Origin: Pseudomonadota bacterium
GTDB taxonomy: Bacteria > Pseudomonadota > Gammaproteobacteria > Burkholderiales > Thiobacillaceae
Reading direction: 5' to 3'
Assembly: GCA_021847835.1 (NCBI GenBank)
Contig: JAJZPR010000014.1
Location: 1-58,293, forward strand
Length of the DNA stretch: 58,293 nucleotides
The translations under genes and the position numbers were made by a program. Positions 25,890-34,759 of the stretch are shown piece after piece (the stretch's first letter is position 1; the number at the start of each line of letters is the position of its first letter). The notes under the pieces are model-generated. The model worked only from the letters and a program-made list of their open reading frames with translations. It was not told the origin of the DNA and searched no databases.

Positions 25890-26786
25890 CTATTCGGCCT
25901 TCACCTCGAAGCCCTGTTTTTTCAGCAGGGCAAGCACGCCTTCCGGACCGCCCAGGTGCAGGGCGCCGACTGCCAGGAAAAACGGCCCGCGCGTGCTGCC
26001 CGCTTGCGCAAGCAGGCGCTCGACGAAAAACCGGTTGCGCGCGATCAGGAACTTGCGGTCGAATGACTCGGCGATTGCAGGACTGCTGCTGTAGCGCTTT
26101 TCCATCCGCTTGTACCAGGTGTGCAGCGCCTCGGCATCGCCCGCTTCCCAGCGTTCGACCAGCTCGCGGCTCGTGTCGAGACGTTCCCTGACGGGCATGT
26201 TGAGCCATTGCACCAGCATCTCTTTTTGCTCCGCGGGTGCCATTTCGGTGAACAGGCGGATCTGCTCCTCCGCGCTTTCCAGACCGATGGTCTGCCTGCC
26301 TTTTCCTGGCCGGGCGCTCAGGTAGTGCTCGACGCCGTGCTCGGCGCTCAAGCCCATGGCCGTGAAGTCGGCACTGGTCAGCACGATGGCAGCGGCCCAC
26401 GGCTGCATGTTTTCCAGCGTGCGCAGCGCGGCCTCCTGCCTGCCCAGGCGGTCGGCGAGCGTATTCCATTCCGGCGCGCTGAGCGCTTCTTTCAGGCAGG
26501 GGCGGTCGCACAGCATGGCCTGGGCCATTTTTTGCGCAACGCCGGCCTCGCCGTGGTCGATTTCCAGATACAGGCGCGCGGATTTTTCCAGCGCGGTTTC
26601 GATGGCCGGGCGCAGGGGATAGAAGTCTGGCCGCCCCACGTGCAGCGTGCCCAGCACGTAAACCACCTGGCCCTGGCGCTCCGCCTTGTAGAAGGGCGCG
26701 CGCTGTTCGGCGCTGGCCTGCGCCTGCAACAGCAGGCCGACGCACAACAGCAGCCAGAAACCCAGCCGGCGCATGACAATGTTCAT
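25890..26786 (-). CDS. TraB/GumN family protein within the glc operon
   Basis: 298 residues with a signal peptide (to about residue 26). TraB/GumN features: a VLGTLHVGRPDFYPL start, a mid-chain GLESAEEQIRLF, and a C-terminal FLAVGALHLGGPEGV. Family members are metal-dependent peptidase-like proteins related to TIKI, mostly of unknown function. The start codon overlaps the glcE stop (ATGA) and the gene ends 13 bp before glcF, so it is embedded in the glycolate oxidase operon; whether it works with that enzyme is not known. Confidence 0.88.
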   Translation of the reverse strand: MNIVMRRLGFWLLLCVGLLLQAQASAEQRAPFYKAERQGQVVYVLGTLHVGRPDFYPLRPAIETALEKSARLYLEIDHGEAGVAQKMAQAMLCDRPCLKEALSAPEWNTLADRLGRQEAALRTLENMQPWAAAIVLTSADFTAMGLSAEHGVEHYLSARPGKGRQTIGLESAEEQIRLFTEMAPAEQKEMLVQWLNMPVRERLDTSRELVERWEAGDAEALHTWYKRMEKRYSSSPAIAESFDRKFLIARNRFFVERLLAQAGSTRGPFFLAVGALHLGGPEGVLALLKKQGFEVKAE

Positions 26787-27811
26787 GGGTACATCCTCCC
26801 CGGATTGAGTATGCCGCGCGGATCGAATTGCTGCCTGAGCCGCCGGTGATATTTCATGAGCGCGGGCGACAGCGGCGGGAAAACGCCGGCAGTCTTGTCG
26901 CCGGAAAACAGCGTGGCGTGTCCGCCGTGCGCCATCGCGCGCGCGCGGATTTCCGCAGCACTGGCGTCCGACCTGAGCCAGCGTTCCGCGCCGCCCCAGG
27001 TGATGAGCTGTTTGCCCGGCAGGGCCAGCGGCGGCGTGATCGAAGGCAGCGACAGGCGCCAGAGCGGGGCGCCGTCGCGGAAAAACGCGGCGCCGTGGTT
27101 GCGCAGCCCGCTCCAGAATTCTTCGCCGTGCGCATAGATTTCACCGCCGAGCTTGCGGTGCGCGGCGGCCACCGCGCTTTGCGCGCCCGACAGCCGCACG
27201 GAGAGCATGCCCGACAGCCAGGCGGTGGCGGACAGCGGCAGCGGCTTGCCGGCCCATTCGTTGGTGCGGCGGATCGCCTCGTCCTCGCCGCATTCGAATT
27301 GCAGGGTGAGTTCGGCCTGCGGCCTGGGCAGCACCTTGAGCGAAGCTTGCAGCAGCACGCCCAAGGTGCCCAGCGCGCCCACCATCAGGCGCGAGACATC
27401 GTAGCCCGCCACGTTCTTGATGACCTGGCCGCCGAACCTGAGATGCTGGCCGTTGCCGTCGAGGATTTCCATGCCCAGCACGAAGTCGCGCGCCGAGCCC
27501 GCATAAGGCCGGCGCGGCCCGGAAAAGCCGCAGGCGAGCGTGCCCCCCAGGGTGGACGCCGGACCGAAATGCGGCGGCTCGAAGCCGAGCATCTGCCCGT
27601 GCGCATCGAGCAGGGCCTCGATTTCGGCGAGCGGCGTGCCGCATTTCGCGGTCAGCACCAGCTCGCCCGGCTCGTAGCTCACGATGCCGCGGTTGGCGGA
27701 CACGTCCAGCACCGCGCCGGAAATGCTCTCGCCATACCAGTCCTTGCTGCCGCCGGCGCGGATCACCAGCGGGCCCCGGGCGGAGCGGATGCGTTCGATG
27801 ATATCCTGCAT
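26783..27811 (-). CDS. glcE: Glycolate oxidase FAD-binding subunit
   Basis: 342 residues, a short FAD-binding PCMH-type subunit. Visible blocks include IRAGGSKDWYG, FGPASTLGGTLACGFSGPRR and QVIKNVAGYDVSRLMVGALGTLG. The ATG (27809-27811) overlaps the glcD stop (TGATG). It ends with the usual FDPRGILNPGRMYP. GlcE, GlcD and GlcF form the glycolate oxidase complex (glycolate to glyoxylate). Confidence 0.95.
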   Translation of the reverse strand: MQDIIERIRSARGPLVIRAGGSKDWYGESISGAVLDVSANRGIVSYEPGELVLTAKCGTPLAEIEALLDAHGQMLGFEPPHFGPASTLGGTLACGFSGPRRPYAGSARDFVLGMEILDGNGQHLRFGGQVIKNVAGYDVSRLMVGALGTLGVLLQASLKVLPRPQAELTLQFECGEDEAIRRTNEWAGKPLPLSATAWLSGMLSVRLSGAQSAVAAAHRKLGGEIYAHGEEFWSGLRNHGAAFFRDGAPLWRLSLPSITPPLALPGKQLITWGGAERWLRSDASAAEIRARAMAHGGHATLFSGDKTAGVFPPLSPALMKYHRRLRQQFDPRGILNPGRMYP

Positions 27812-29265
27812 CAAAATCTCGGCAATTCGGGAAAGGGCGTCTCGCCGCCGCGCACGTGCATGGCGCCGTATTCGGCGCAACGGTTGGGGGCGGGCACGGC
27901 CTTGCCGGGGTTGAGCAGGCCGTCGGGGTCGAGGCAGGCCTTCACGCCATGGAAAGCCCGCAACTCGGCTTCGCTGAACTGCACGCACATCTGGTCGATC
28001 TTCTCGACGCCCACGCCGTGCTCGCCGGTGATGGTGCCGCCGTGCGCGACGCACAGCTCGAGGATGTCGGCGCCCAGGCGCTCGGCCTTTTCCAAAGCCC
28101 TGGGCTGGTTGGCGTCGTACAGGATCAGCGGGTGCAGGTTGCCGTCGCCGGCGTGGAACACATTGGCCACCGGCAGCGCATATTCCGCCGACAGTTCTGC
28201 GATGCGCTTCAGCACGGCCGGCAGCGTCTTGCGCGGGATGCTGCCGTCCATGCAGTAGTAATCCGGCGAAATGCGCCCCACGGCGGGAAAGGCGGCCTTG
28301 CGACCGGCCCAGAATCTTTTCTGCTCGGCTTCGTCCCTCGCGGTGCGCACTTCGGTGGCGCCGGAGGCGAGCAGGATGTCGCGCACGCGCATGACGTCTT
28401 CCGAGACTTCTTCCTGGGTGCCGTCCACTTCCACCAGCAGGATCGCCTCGGCGTCGAGCGGATAACCTGCGTGCACATAGGCCTCGGCGGCCTGAATCGC
28501 CAGCTTGTCCATCATTTCCAGGCCGGCCGGCAGCACGCCGCCGGCGATGATGGCGCCCACTGCCGCGCCGCCCTTTTCGACATCATCGAAGGCGGCCAGC
28601 ACGACCTGGGTGCGCTCGGGCCTGGGCAGCAGCTTCACCGTGATTTCCAGAATCACGGCCAGCATGCCTTCCGATCCGGTCATCAGCGCGAGCAGGTCGT
28701 AGCCGGGCGCGTCCAGCGCCTCGGCGCCGGCCACCAGTTCGTCGCCCTCGATGGTCAGCGCGCGCAGTCGCAGCACGTTGTGCACGGTGAGGCCGTATTT
28801 CAGGCAGTGCACGCCGCCGGAATTTTCCGCCACGTTGCCGCCGATGCTGCACGCGATCTGCGAGGAGGGATCGGGCGCGTAGTACAGCCCGTAGGCCGCG
28901 GCGGCTTCGGAAATGGCGAGGTTGCGCACGCCGGGCTGCACGCGTGCGATGCGTGCGAGCGGGTCGATTTCCAGGATGCGATTGAACTTGGTCATGGCCA
29001 GCAGCACCGCGCCGTCCACCGGCAGCGCGCCGCCGGACAGGCCGGTGCCGGCGCCGCGGAAGACCACGGGCGTGCCGGTCTCGCGGCAGACGCGCAAAAC
29101 TTCCTTGACCTGGTCTTCGGTTTCCGGCAGTGCCACGACGTCGGGCGTATTGCGGAATGCCGTGAGGCCATCGGTCTCGAACGGCTTCAGATCCTCGCGC
29201 GCCAGCAGCAGGCAGTGCGGCGGCAGGATGGCTTGCAGGCGGCGGACGACTTCATTGGCGATCAT
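27811..29265 (-). CDS. glcD: Glycolate oxidase catalytic FAD subunit
   Basis: 484 residues. PCMH-type FAD domain (RGAGTGLSGGALP, GGNVAENSGGVHCLKYGLT) and a C-terminal FAD-linked oxidase domain with NVFHAGDGNLHPLI and GEHGVGVEK. The start at 29265 (MIANEVVRRL) matches the family; upstream in-frame codons run antisense into the divergent gene. First gene of glcD-glcE-traB/gumN-glcF. Confidence 0.95.
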   Translation of the reverse strand: MIANEVVRRLQAILPPHCLLLAREDLKPFETDGLTAFRNTPDVVALPETEDQVKEVLRVCRETGTPVVFRGAGTGLSGGALPVDGAVLLAMTKFNRILEIDPLARIARVQPGVRNLAISEAAAAYGLYYAPDPSSQIACSIGGNVAENSGGVHCLKYGLTVHNVLRLRALTIEGDELVAGAEALDAPGYDLLALMTGSEGMLAVILEITVKLLPRPERTQVVLAAFDDVEKGGAAVGAIIAGGVLPAGLEMMDKLAIQAAEAYVHAGYPLDAEAILLVEVDGTQEEVSEDVMRVRDILLASGATEVRTARDEAEQKRFWAGRKAAFPAVGRISPDYYCMDGSIPRKTLPAVLKRIAELSAEYALPVANVFHAGDGNLHPLILYDANQPRALEKAERLGADILELCVAHGGTITGEHGVGVEKIDQMCVQFSEAELRAFHGVKACLDPDGLLNPGKAVPAPNRCAEYGAMHVRGGETPFPELPRF

Positions 29266-29332
29266 GGGGGCATTGTATTTGAAATCGCGGGCGCTTAGAC
29301 CCTTGCTAGAATGGCCGAAAAGGAGACTGCGC

Positions 29333-30346
29333 ATGGCGATGAATGCCACGAAGTACGAATGGGCCGCCTGGGGCCTGATGGCGGCGGCACTGATTTTCAC
29401 GCTGTCCGCGAAACTCCTGCCCGCGCTGCTGGCGGGCCTGCTGGTGTACGAATTGGTGGTGATGCTGTCGCCGCGCTTCGTCGGCGGCAAGCTGTCGCAC
29501 AGCCGCGCCAAGATGATCGTGGTGGCGCTGATTTCCGCTGCGGTGCTCGCCGTGCTGATCGGCGCCGTGGTGGGTGCGGTCGCCTATTACAAGGCGGAGG
29601 GCGGCAGTTATGCCGCGCTGCTCAAGAACATGGCCGAGGTGATCGAGAATTCGCGCAACCTGCTGCCGCCGTGGCTCGCCGAATACCTGCCGCAGGGCGA
29701 CGAGTCGCAGATCCGCGCCACGCTGTCCGAATGGCTGCGCGAGCACGCCAAGGAGATCCGCACCTTCGGCGGCACCGCCGGGCATGCGCTGGCGATGGTG
29801 GTGATCGGCCTCATCATCGGCTCCTTCGTGTCGCTCAACGAAGGCCGCGAGCATCACACCCTGGGCCCGCTGGCGCAGGCCATGAGCAAGCGCGTGACTC
29901 ATCTGGGTCAGGCCTTCCGCAAGGTGGTGTTCGCGCAGGTGCGCATCTCGCTGCTCAACACCGCGCTGACCGGCCTGTATCTCGGCGCGGTGCTGCCGGC
30001 TTTCGGCGTGGAGCTGCCGTTCGTCAAAACCATGATCGTGATCACCTTCGCGGTGGGCCTGCTGCCGGTACTGGGCAACCTGATTTCCAACACCGTCATC
30101 GTCATCATTTCCTTCAATCATTCGCTGCAGATCGCCTTCGCCTCGCTGGCTTTCCTGGTGATCATCCACAAGCTCGAATACTTCGTGAACGCGCGCATCA
30201 TCGGCGGGCAGATCAAGGCCTACACCTGGGAACTGCTCACCGCCATGCTGGTGATGGAGGCGGCCTTCGGCGTCGCCGGGGTGATCGCGGCACCGGTGTT
30301 CTACGCCTACATCAAGCGCGAGCTTGGCGAGCGGGGCCTGATTTAA
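29333..30346 (+). CDS. PerM/AI-2E-family transporter-like membrane protein
   Basis: 337 residues with about eight membrane helices, the usual layout of the AI-2E transporter/PerM family. The conserved late region includes GLLPVLGNLISNTVIVIIS and HKLEYFVNARIIGGQI. AAGGAG precedes the ATG at 29333. It is divergent from glcD and converges with the DUF1537 kinase, overlapping its end by 35 bp. The substrate is unknown; several members of this family are ion-coupled exporters. Confidence 0.82.
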   Translation: MAMNATKYEWAAWGLMAAALIFTLSAKLLPALLAGLLVYELVVMLSPRFVGGKLSHSRAKMIVVALISAAVLAVLIGAVVGAVAYYKAEGGSYAALLKNMAEVIENSRNLLPPWLAEYLPQGDESQIRATLSEWLREHAKEIRTFGGTAGHALAMVVIGLIIGSFVSLNEGREHHTLGPLAQAMSKRVTHLGQAFRKVVFAQVRISLLNTALTGLYLGAVLPAFGVELPFVKTMIVITFAVGLLPVLGNLISNTVIVIISFNHSLQIAFASLAFLVIIHKLEYFVNARIIGGQIKAYTWELLTAMLVMEAAFGVAGVIAAPVFYAYIKRELGERGLI

Positions 30347-31673
30347 ACTCCTTCGCGCCAGCGCCGCTCAGGCGCTGATAGACGGTGGCCAGCGCCACTT
30401 CGTCGCCCACATTGCCGGGGAAGATCACCACCGGCAGGCCGGGATGGCGCGGGTGATCGTCCGGGCACTTCACCACCGAGCAGCCTGCCAGGATCTGGCC
30501 CAGCACGCGCGAGGCTTTCAAGGCGAGGCCATCCGACAGCACGTCGTTGGACGTGATGCCGCCCTTGCTGATGAGAAAGCCGAGCGTTTCCGGCAGTTGC
30601 TTGACGATGTCCATCAGCGTGCCCGAAACCTGCTCGCCGAAGGCCAGGCGCTGCTGCCGGTCGGCGAACTGGCGCTCGGCGCGGCTGGTGTAGATCACCG
30701 GCGTGAGGCCCTGGGCGTGCAGGGCTGCCGCTGCCTTGACGGCTTCCTCGACGATGCGCGCGCGTCCCTCGGGCAACTGGCCCACGTCGATTTCCAGCGG
30801 CGCGATGCCGGGCTGCCTCAATAGCTCGTTCAGTTGCGCCGTGGTTTTCTTCACATGCGAGCCGACGATGACCGCACCCGGCTTGCCTTCGCGCACGAAG
30901 GCCGACATGTCCTGCGCCGCGACCGGCTGCGGCGGCAGCGCGGCCAGTGCGGTAAGCAGCGAGGCGCCGCTGCGGAACAGGAAGCGCTTGCCCTGCGCGG
31001 CGGCGTTTTTCAGCTGCGCGGCGAAGTGGTCGAGGTCGGCCTGGGTTTCGGCATCGACCACGCAGCACATGTTGTCCTTGAGCGCGAGCAAACGCGGCAG
31101 CGCATCGCCGCGCACGTCTTCAAGCACGAAGCGCTGTACCTCGCCGGCCTGGATGCGGCCGGCGGTTTTTTCCTCGACGTAATCCGGCAGGTAACTGTGG
31201 CGGTAGCCGAAGACCGAGTCCCGGGCGAATTCGGTTTCGTGCACCGGCACCGGCTTGCCGTCGACGATGAGGTAGTGGACGCTGTCGCGCGTCACGCGCC
31301 CGCCCTCGAAGAAGGCCGGCACCAGGAAGTGCGCGTCGAAGGGGCCGAGGGTCTCGGCGATGACATCGGTTTCCACCGGATAGTGGCCGCGCAAGGTGGA
31401 ATCCGAGCGGCTCACCAGGATGGGCTGGATCGCCTGTCTTTTTGCTGCCAGGCGGTCGAGCGCGACGCGCAGATTGGCGCAGATCTCGCGCGTGACCGCT
31501 GCCGCTTTCGCTGCATCCATGCCGCGCGTGTTGGACAGCACGAAAAACAGCGGCGAGGCGTCGCTCAGGCCTTCGAGCAGCGTGTCGACGTCCCAGCGCG
31601 TCAGCAGCAGGCAGCCGTGCACCGTCTGCGAGCCGGTGGGATCGTCGTCGATGACGATGATCTTGTTTTCCAC
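30312..31673 (-). CDS. DUF1537 (four-carbon acid sugar kinase) family protein
   Basis: About 453 residues. The N-terminal signature IVIDDDPTGSQTVHGC and the C-terminal ISKGGITSNDV stretch mark the DUF1537 sugar-acid kinase family (OtnK/DtnK group), which phosphorylates C4 sugar acids such as erythronate or threonate. A GTG start at 31673, 5 nt after the upstream stop, fits translational coupling; an ATG at 31678 overlaps that stop but is out of frame. Shares an operon with the transketolase-like gene. The actual substrate here cannot be read. Confidence 0.85.
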   Translation of the reverse strand: MENKIIVIDDDPTGSQTVHGCLLLTRWDVDTLLEGLSDASPLFFVLSNTRGMDAAKAAAVTREICANLRVALDRLAAKRQAIQPILVSRSDSTLRGHYPVETDVIAETLGPFDAHFLVPAFFEGGRVTRDSVHYLIVDGKPVPVHETEFARDSVFGYRHSYLPDYVEEKTAGRIQAGEVQRFVLEDVRGDALPRLLALKDNMCCVVDAETQADLDHFAAQLKNAAAQGKRFLFRSGASLLTALAALPPQPVAAQDMSAFVREGKPGAVIVGSHVKKTTAQLNELLRQPGIAPLEIDVGQLPEGRARIVEEAVKAAAALHAQGLTPVIYTSRAERQFADRQQRLAFGEQVSGTLMDIVKQLPETLGFLISKGGITSNDVLSDGLALKASRVLGQILAGCSVVKCPDDHPRHPGLPVVIFPGNVGDEVALATVYQRLSGAGAKEFKSGPARQARA

Positions 31674-31677
31674 CGCA

Positions 31678-33894
31678 TTACCCCAGCAGGCCGCGTGCAC
31701 GCTCGGCGATGTCGCCGGCGGTGAGGCCGTTGAAGGCCATGACCTCGTTGGGGCTCGCGGTGGTTTCGCCGCGCTTCCAGCACATCACGTCGCGGCGGGC
31801 GCGGCTCCTCAGGATCACCGGCTCGAGCGTCGCGCTGGGGCCGCCGGAAACGGCGAGCAACGCCCTGGCATCGAACAGCCTGTCGAAGTCGGCGTCATTC
31901 ATGAAAGCGCCGTCAGGCTCGGCCACGGTGTCCCAGGCGATGTCGGACGCGCGGTAGAGGCGGCGCGGATTGGCCACGGCCACGATGCGCACGCGCTTGC
32001 CCTCTGTTTCCAGTTTGTCCTTGGCTTCGAACACCGGCAGCAGGATCATGTCGCCGGCTGCCGCCAGCACCACATCGATCTCGCCCGTGCCGGCGCTTTC
32101 GTACAGCGCGATGGCGCCGTCGCGGATGGCCTGGCGTGCCTGCGCCAGCGTGGTGTACACCGGCAGCGGCGACTTCGAGGCGAAAATGGCGATGCTCTTG
32201 TTGTGGCTGCCGAGCGCCCATTCGTAGGCGGCCTGGATCATGTTGGCGTCACCGGGGAAGAGCGCAAAAGTATTGCCGTTCTTCATCTGCGCGGCCACGT
32301 AGTTTTCGATCTCGGGGCGCTGGTGGGTCCAGCCGTTGCGGCCCTGTTCCAAGGCGCCGGCGGTGAACATGCACACGGCGGACGGCGTCTTGCGGCGCAG
32401 TTCGGCCATGGCCTGGGCCACGGTCTGGAAGATGGGCCAGCCGTTGATGGCGAAGCTCTCGTACGACAGCCAGATGCTGCGGCCGCCGAAGAGTGCCAAG
32501 CCGGCGGCGAAGCCGGCACAGGCGTCCTCGTTCAGCGGTTCGTACACCTGGCCTTCGGGCTTCTGGTGGTAGAGGCCGTCTTCGGAGGGGTGGCGGATCT
32601 TCAGGGCTTCGTTGATGTTGGCCATGCCGGAAGCCTCGTTGCCGTCGGCATTGGTCACCACGAAGTTGGGGTCATTCTTGCCCACGTGCGCGATCAAGGT
32701 GCCCAGCGCGGTGGAAGGCACGGCCTTCTCGCCGACGGCGAAATCCTTCAGCGGCAGCTCGTTGATCGGCGCCAGTTTCAATTCGCTTTCGGTCACTGCC
32801 ACCTGGGCGGCGGGGCCGCCGGCGGCGCGCACGCACAGGGTGCGCACCAGTTGCCAGGTTTCGGGCGACAGCGCGCGGCGCTCCAGGGCGCTGGAGATGT
32901 GCGGCGCGTCGAGGGTGTCGGCCGGGTAGAGGTTGTGCGCCTTGGCGCCGGTCTTGTGCACTCCAGCGCCCTTCAGCTGCTTGATGATGAAGGCGGTGGG
33001 GGTGCCGGACAGCGCGCTCTTCGCGGCCTCATCGATGCCTTTCAGCACGGCGGCGGCGAATTCCAGGCGCTTGCCGAAGGAGAACAGGCTGGAGTCGACG
33101 TAGGCGCCGTGCTGCATGGCGTCGTCGTAATCCTTGGCGTCGACCAGGATCACGCGCTTGAAGCCGTGCGCGTGCCAGTAGCGCTGCATGCCGTCATTAT
33201 CAAAGAGCGACACCATGGAATGATGTTCCTGGCTGTAGCCGTTCCACACCAGCACCGGCAGGAAGTTGGTGACATCCGGGTAGGCGGTGATGAAGTGCAG
33301 GAAGGACGACAGGATGTAGGGCTCGCCCATGCCGCCGTCGCCGATGGTCACCGGGAACAGCTTGTCGCGGTGCAGATAGGCGCCGGACATGGCGAAGTGC
33401 TGGCCCTGGCCGAGCGGGCCGGCGGGCGCCAGGAGGCCGGGGATGGCGCCCGACAGGTGGCCCAGGAGGCCGTGGCGCTCGCGGAAGCGCGCGCGCATGT
33501 CCTTCACCGTCTTGATGCCCATGGCTTCGAGCGAAGTGTCGAGGAACATGGCGCTGTAGTAGCCGGGGGCGTGGTGGCCCACTTCCGTAGTCAGGTTCTT
33601 GTGGCCGAGCAGGGTCAGCGCGGCCACGGCCTCGGCGCTGGAGGCGAAGCCGCCAGGATGGCCCGAGGCCTTGGCGCCGGTGATCTGCAGGGTGAGATAG
33701 CGCAGCGCGTCGGCCACCAGCAGGGTCTGATAGGCGGCGCGCTTGTCGCCGGCGTCGGCGATGGCGGTCTCGCCCTCGCCGATCACGGGCGTAGCGCCCA
33801 GGGTGTCGAAGTGCGGCCAGGCCTGGCCGAAGGTGTCGATGCCCTCCAGATAGGTAGGATAGGTGTGGGCTTGCTGGCCGGGTTGGGCGGACAT
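31678..33894 (-). CDS. Transketolase/phosphoketolase-like thiamine diphosphate enzyme
   Basis: 738 residues, longer than typical transketolase (~665). The N-terminal half is transketolase-like (GAKASGHPGG, a GHH motif, GPLGQGQ) with a ThDP-binding GDGGMGE and the paired Asn in VLVWNGYS. The C-terminal half resembles phosphoketolase instead: GQVYEPLNEDACAGF, NGWTHQRPEI and FALFPGDANMIQ. It therefore looks intermediate between the two families, and the reaction is uncertain. The ATG at 33894 is chosen; an in-frame TTG lies 12 bp upstream. It is divergent from the IclR gene and followed by the DUF1537 kinase. Confidence 0.8.
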   Translation of the reverse strand: MSAQPGQQAHTYPTYLEGIDTFGQAWPHFDTLGATPVIGEGETAIADAGDKRAAYQTLLVADALRYLTLQITGAKASGHPGGFASSAEAVAALTLLGHKNLTTEVGHHAPGYYSAMFLDTSLEAMGIKTVKDMRARFRERHGLLGHLSGAIPGLLAPAGPLGQGQHFAMSGAYLHRDKLFPVTIGDGGMGEPYILSSFLHFITAYPDVTNFLPVLVWNGYSQEHHSMVSLFDNDGMQRYWHAHGFKRVILVDAKDYDDAMQHGAYVDSSLFSFGKRLEFAAAVLKGIDEAAKSALSGTPTAFIIKQLKGAGVHKTGAKAHNLYPADTLDAPHISSALERRALSPETWQLVRTLCVRAAGGPAAQVAVTESELKLAPINELPLKDFAVGEKAVPSTALGTLIAHVGKNDPNFVVTNADGNEASGMANINEALKIRHPSEDGLYHQKPEGQVYEPLNEDACAGFAAGLALFGGRSIWLSYESFAINGWPIFQTVAQAMAELRRKTPSAVCMFTAGALEQGRNGWTHQRPEIENYVAAQMKNGNTFALFPGDANMIQAAYEWALGSHNKSIAIFASKSPLPVYTTLAQARQAIRDGAIALYESAGTGEIDVVLAAAGDMILLPVFEAKDKLETEGKRVRIVAVANPRRLYRASDIAWDTVAEPDGAFMNDADFDRLFDARALLAVSGGPSATLEPVILRSRARRDVMCWKRGETTASPNEVMAFNGLTAGDIAERARGLLG

Positions 33895-33940
33895 GGCGGG
33901 TTCCAATCATCAAAAGGTTGCGTTGGGCTCACCTTAGTGG

Positions 33941-33985
33941 AATACTGAATTTTTCACAATACAGAATCGTTTTCATAATATGAAA
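33941..33985. promoter_or_regulatory. Operator-like repeats in the IclR/transketolase-like divergent promoter
   Basis: Two direct repeats, AATACTGAAT (33941-33950) and AATACAGAAT (33958-33967), lie before a perfect 15-bp palindrome TTTCATA-A-TATGAAA (33971-33985) that contains the IclR-gene start codon (33980). The 85-bp gap separates the regulator from the leftward operon, the usual arrangement for a self-regulating IclR protein. Confidence 0.5.
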
Positions 33986-34759
33986 CAAACGACGACTGCT
34001 ATACAGGTGCTGGATCGCGCCGTGGGCCTGCTGGATGCGCTCTCGCACTACCCGGAGCCGGTGTCGCTCAAGTTCCTCACCGCCGACACCGGCCTGCACG
34101 CCTCGACTGCCTTCCGCATCCTCGCCGCGCTGGTGGCGCACGGCTTCGTCGAGCGCACCGAGTCGGGCAATTACGTGTTGGGCACGCGGCTCTTGCAACT
34201 GGGCCATCGCGTGCGCGCCGGCACCGACGTGCGGCGCGAGGCGCGCGCGATCATGGAATGGCTGCGCGACCAGATCGGCGAGTCGGTCAATCTCACCCTG
34301 CGCGAGGCCGATGAAGTGGTGTATGTCGAGCGCGTGACGCCGGCGCGCTCCATCCGCGTGGAGCAGGTCATCGGTTCGCGTGCGCCGCTGCATGTCACTG
34401 CGGTGGGCAAGCTCATGCTGGGGGAAATGGACGACGCGGCGCTCGCGGGCTATGCCGTGCGCACCCGGCTGGAACGCTACACCCGCAACACGCTCACGGA
34501 CCTGGAAAGCCTGAAAGCCGAAGTCCGGCGCGACGTCGCGCAGGGCTACGCGCTGGACGACGAGGAAGCGGAACTGGGCGTGGGCTGCATCGGTGTGCTG
34601 ATCCGCGATGGCAATGGCAAGGCGGTTGCCGGCCTGTCGGTTTCCGCGCCCATCGAGCGCAGGCAGGAAGAGTGGATTCCCCTGGTGCAGGAAGCCGGGC
34701 GCAGGATTTCCGCGCGCCTGGGGTTTACGAGCCCGAAAGCCGTTCCAGTGCCAGCATGA
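33980..34759 (+). CDS. IclR-family transcriptional regulator
   Basis: 259 residues. The N-terminal winged helix (about 10-70, LKFLTADTGLHASTAFRILAALVAHGFVER) and the C-terminal IclR effector domain (about 85-250, with ARSIRVEQVIGSRAPLHVTAVGK and GCIGVLIRDGNGKAVAGLSVSAP) are clear. It is divergent from the transketolase-like/DUF1537 operon and convergent (35-bp overlap) with the reductase gene, so both are likely targets. IclR proteins of this kind often sense small organic acids such as glyoxylate. Confidence 0.93.
   Translation: MKQTTTAIQVLDRAVGLLDALSHYPEPVSLKFLTADTGLHASTAFRILAALVAHGFVERTESGNYVLGTRLLQLGHRVRAGTDVRREARAIMEWLRDQIGESVNLTLREADEVVYVERVTPARSIRVEQVIGSRAPLHVTAVGKLMLGEMDDAALAGYAVRTRLERYTRNTLTDLESLKAEVRRDVAQGYALDDEEAELGVGCIGVLIRDGNGKAVAGLSVSAPIERRQEEWIPLVQEAGRRISARLGFTSPKAVPVPA

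Noticed and set aside
31396..33948. 850-residue open frame on the plus strand
   Set aside because: It is antisense to the transketolase-like and kinase genes, both with clear motifs. Very long shadow frames are expected at this GC content.
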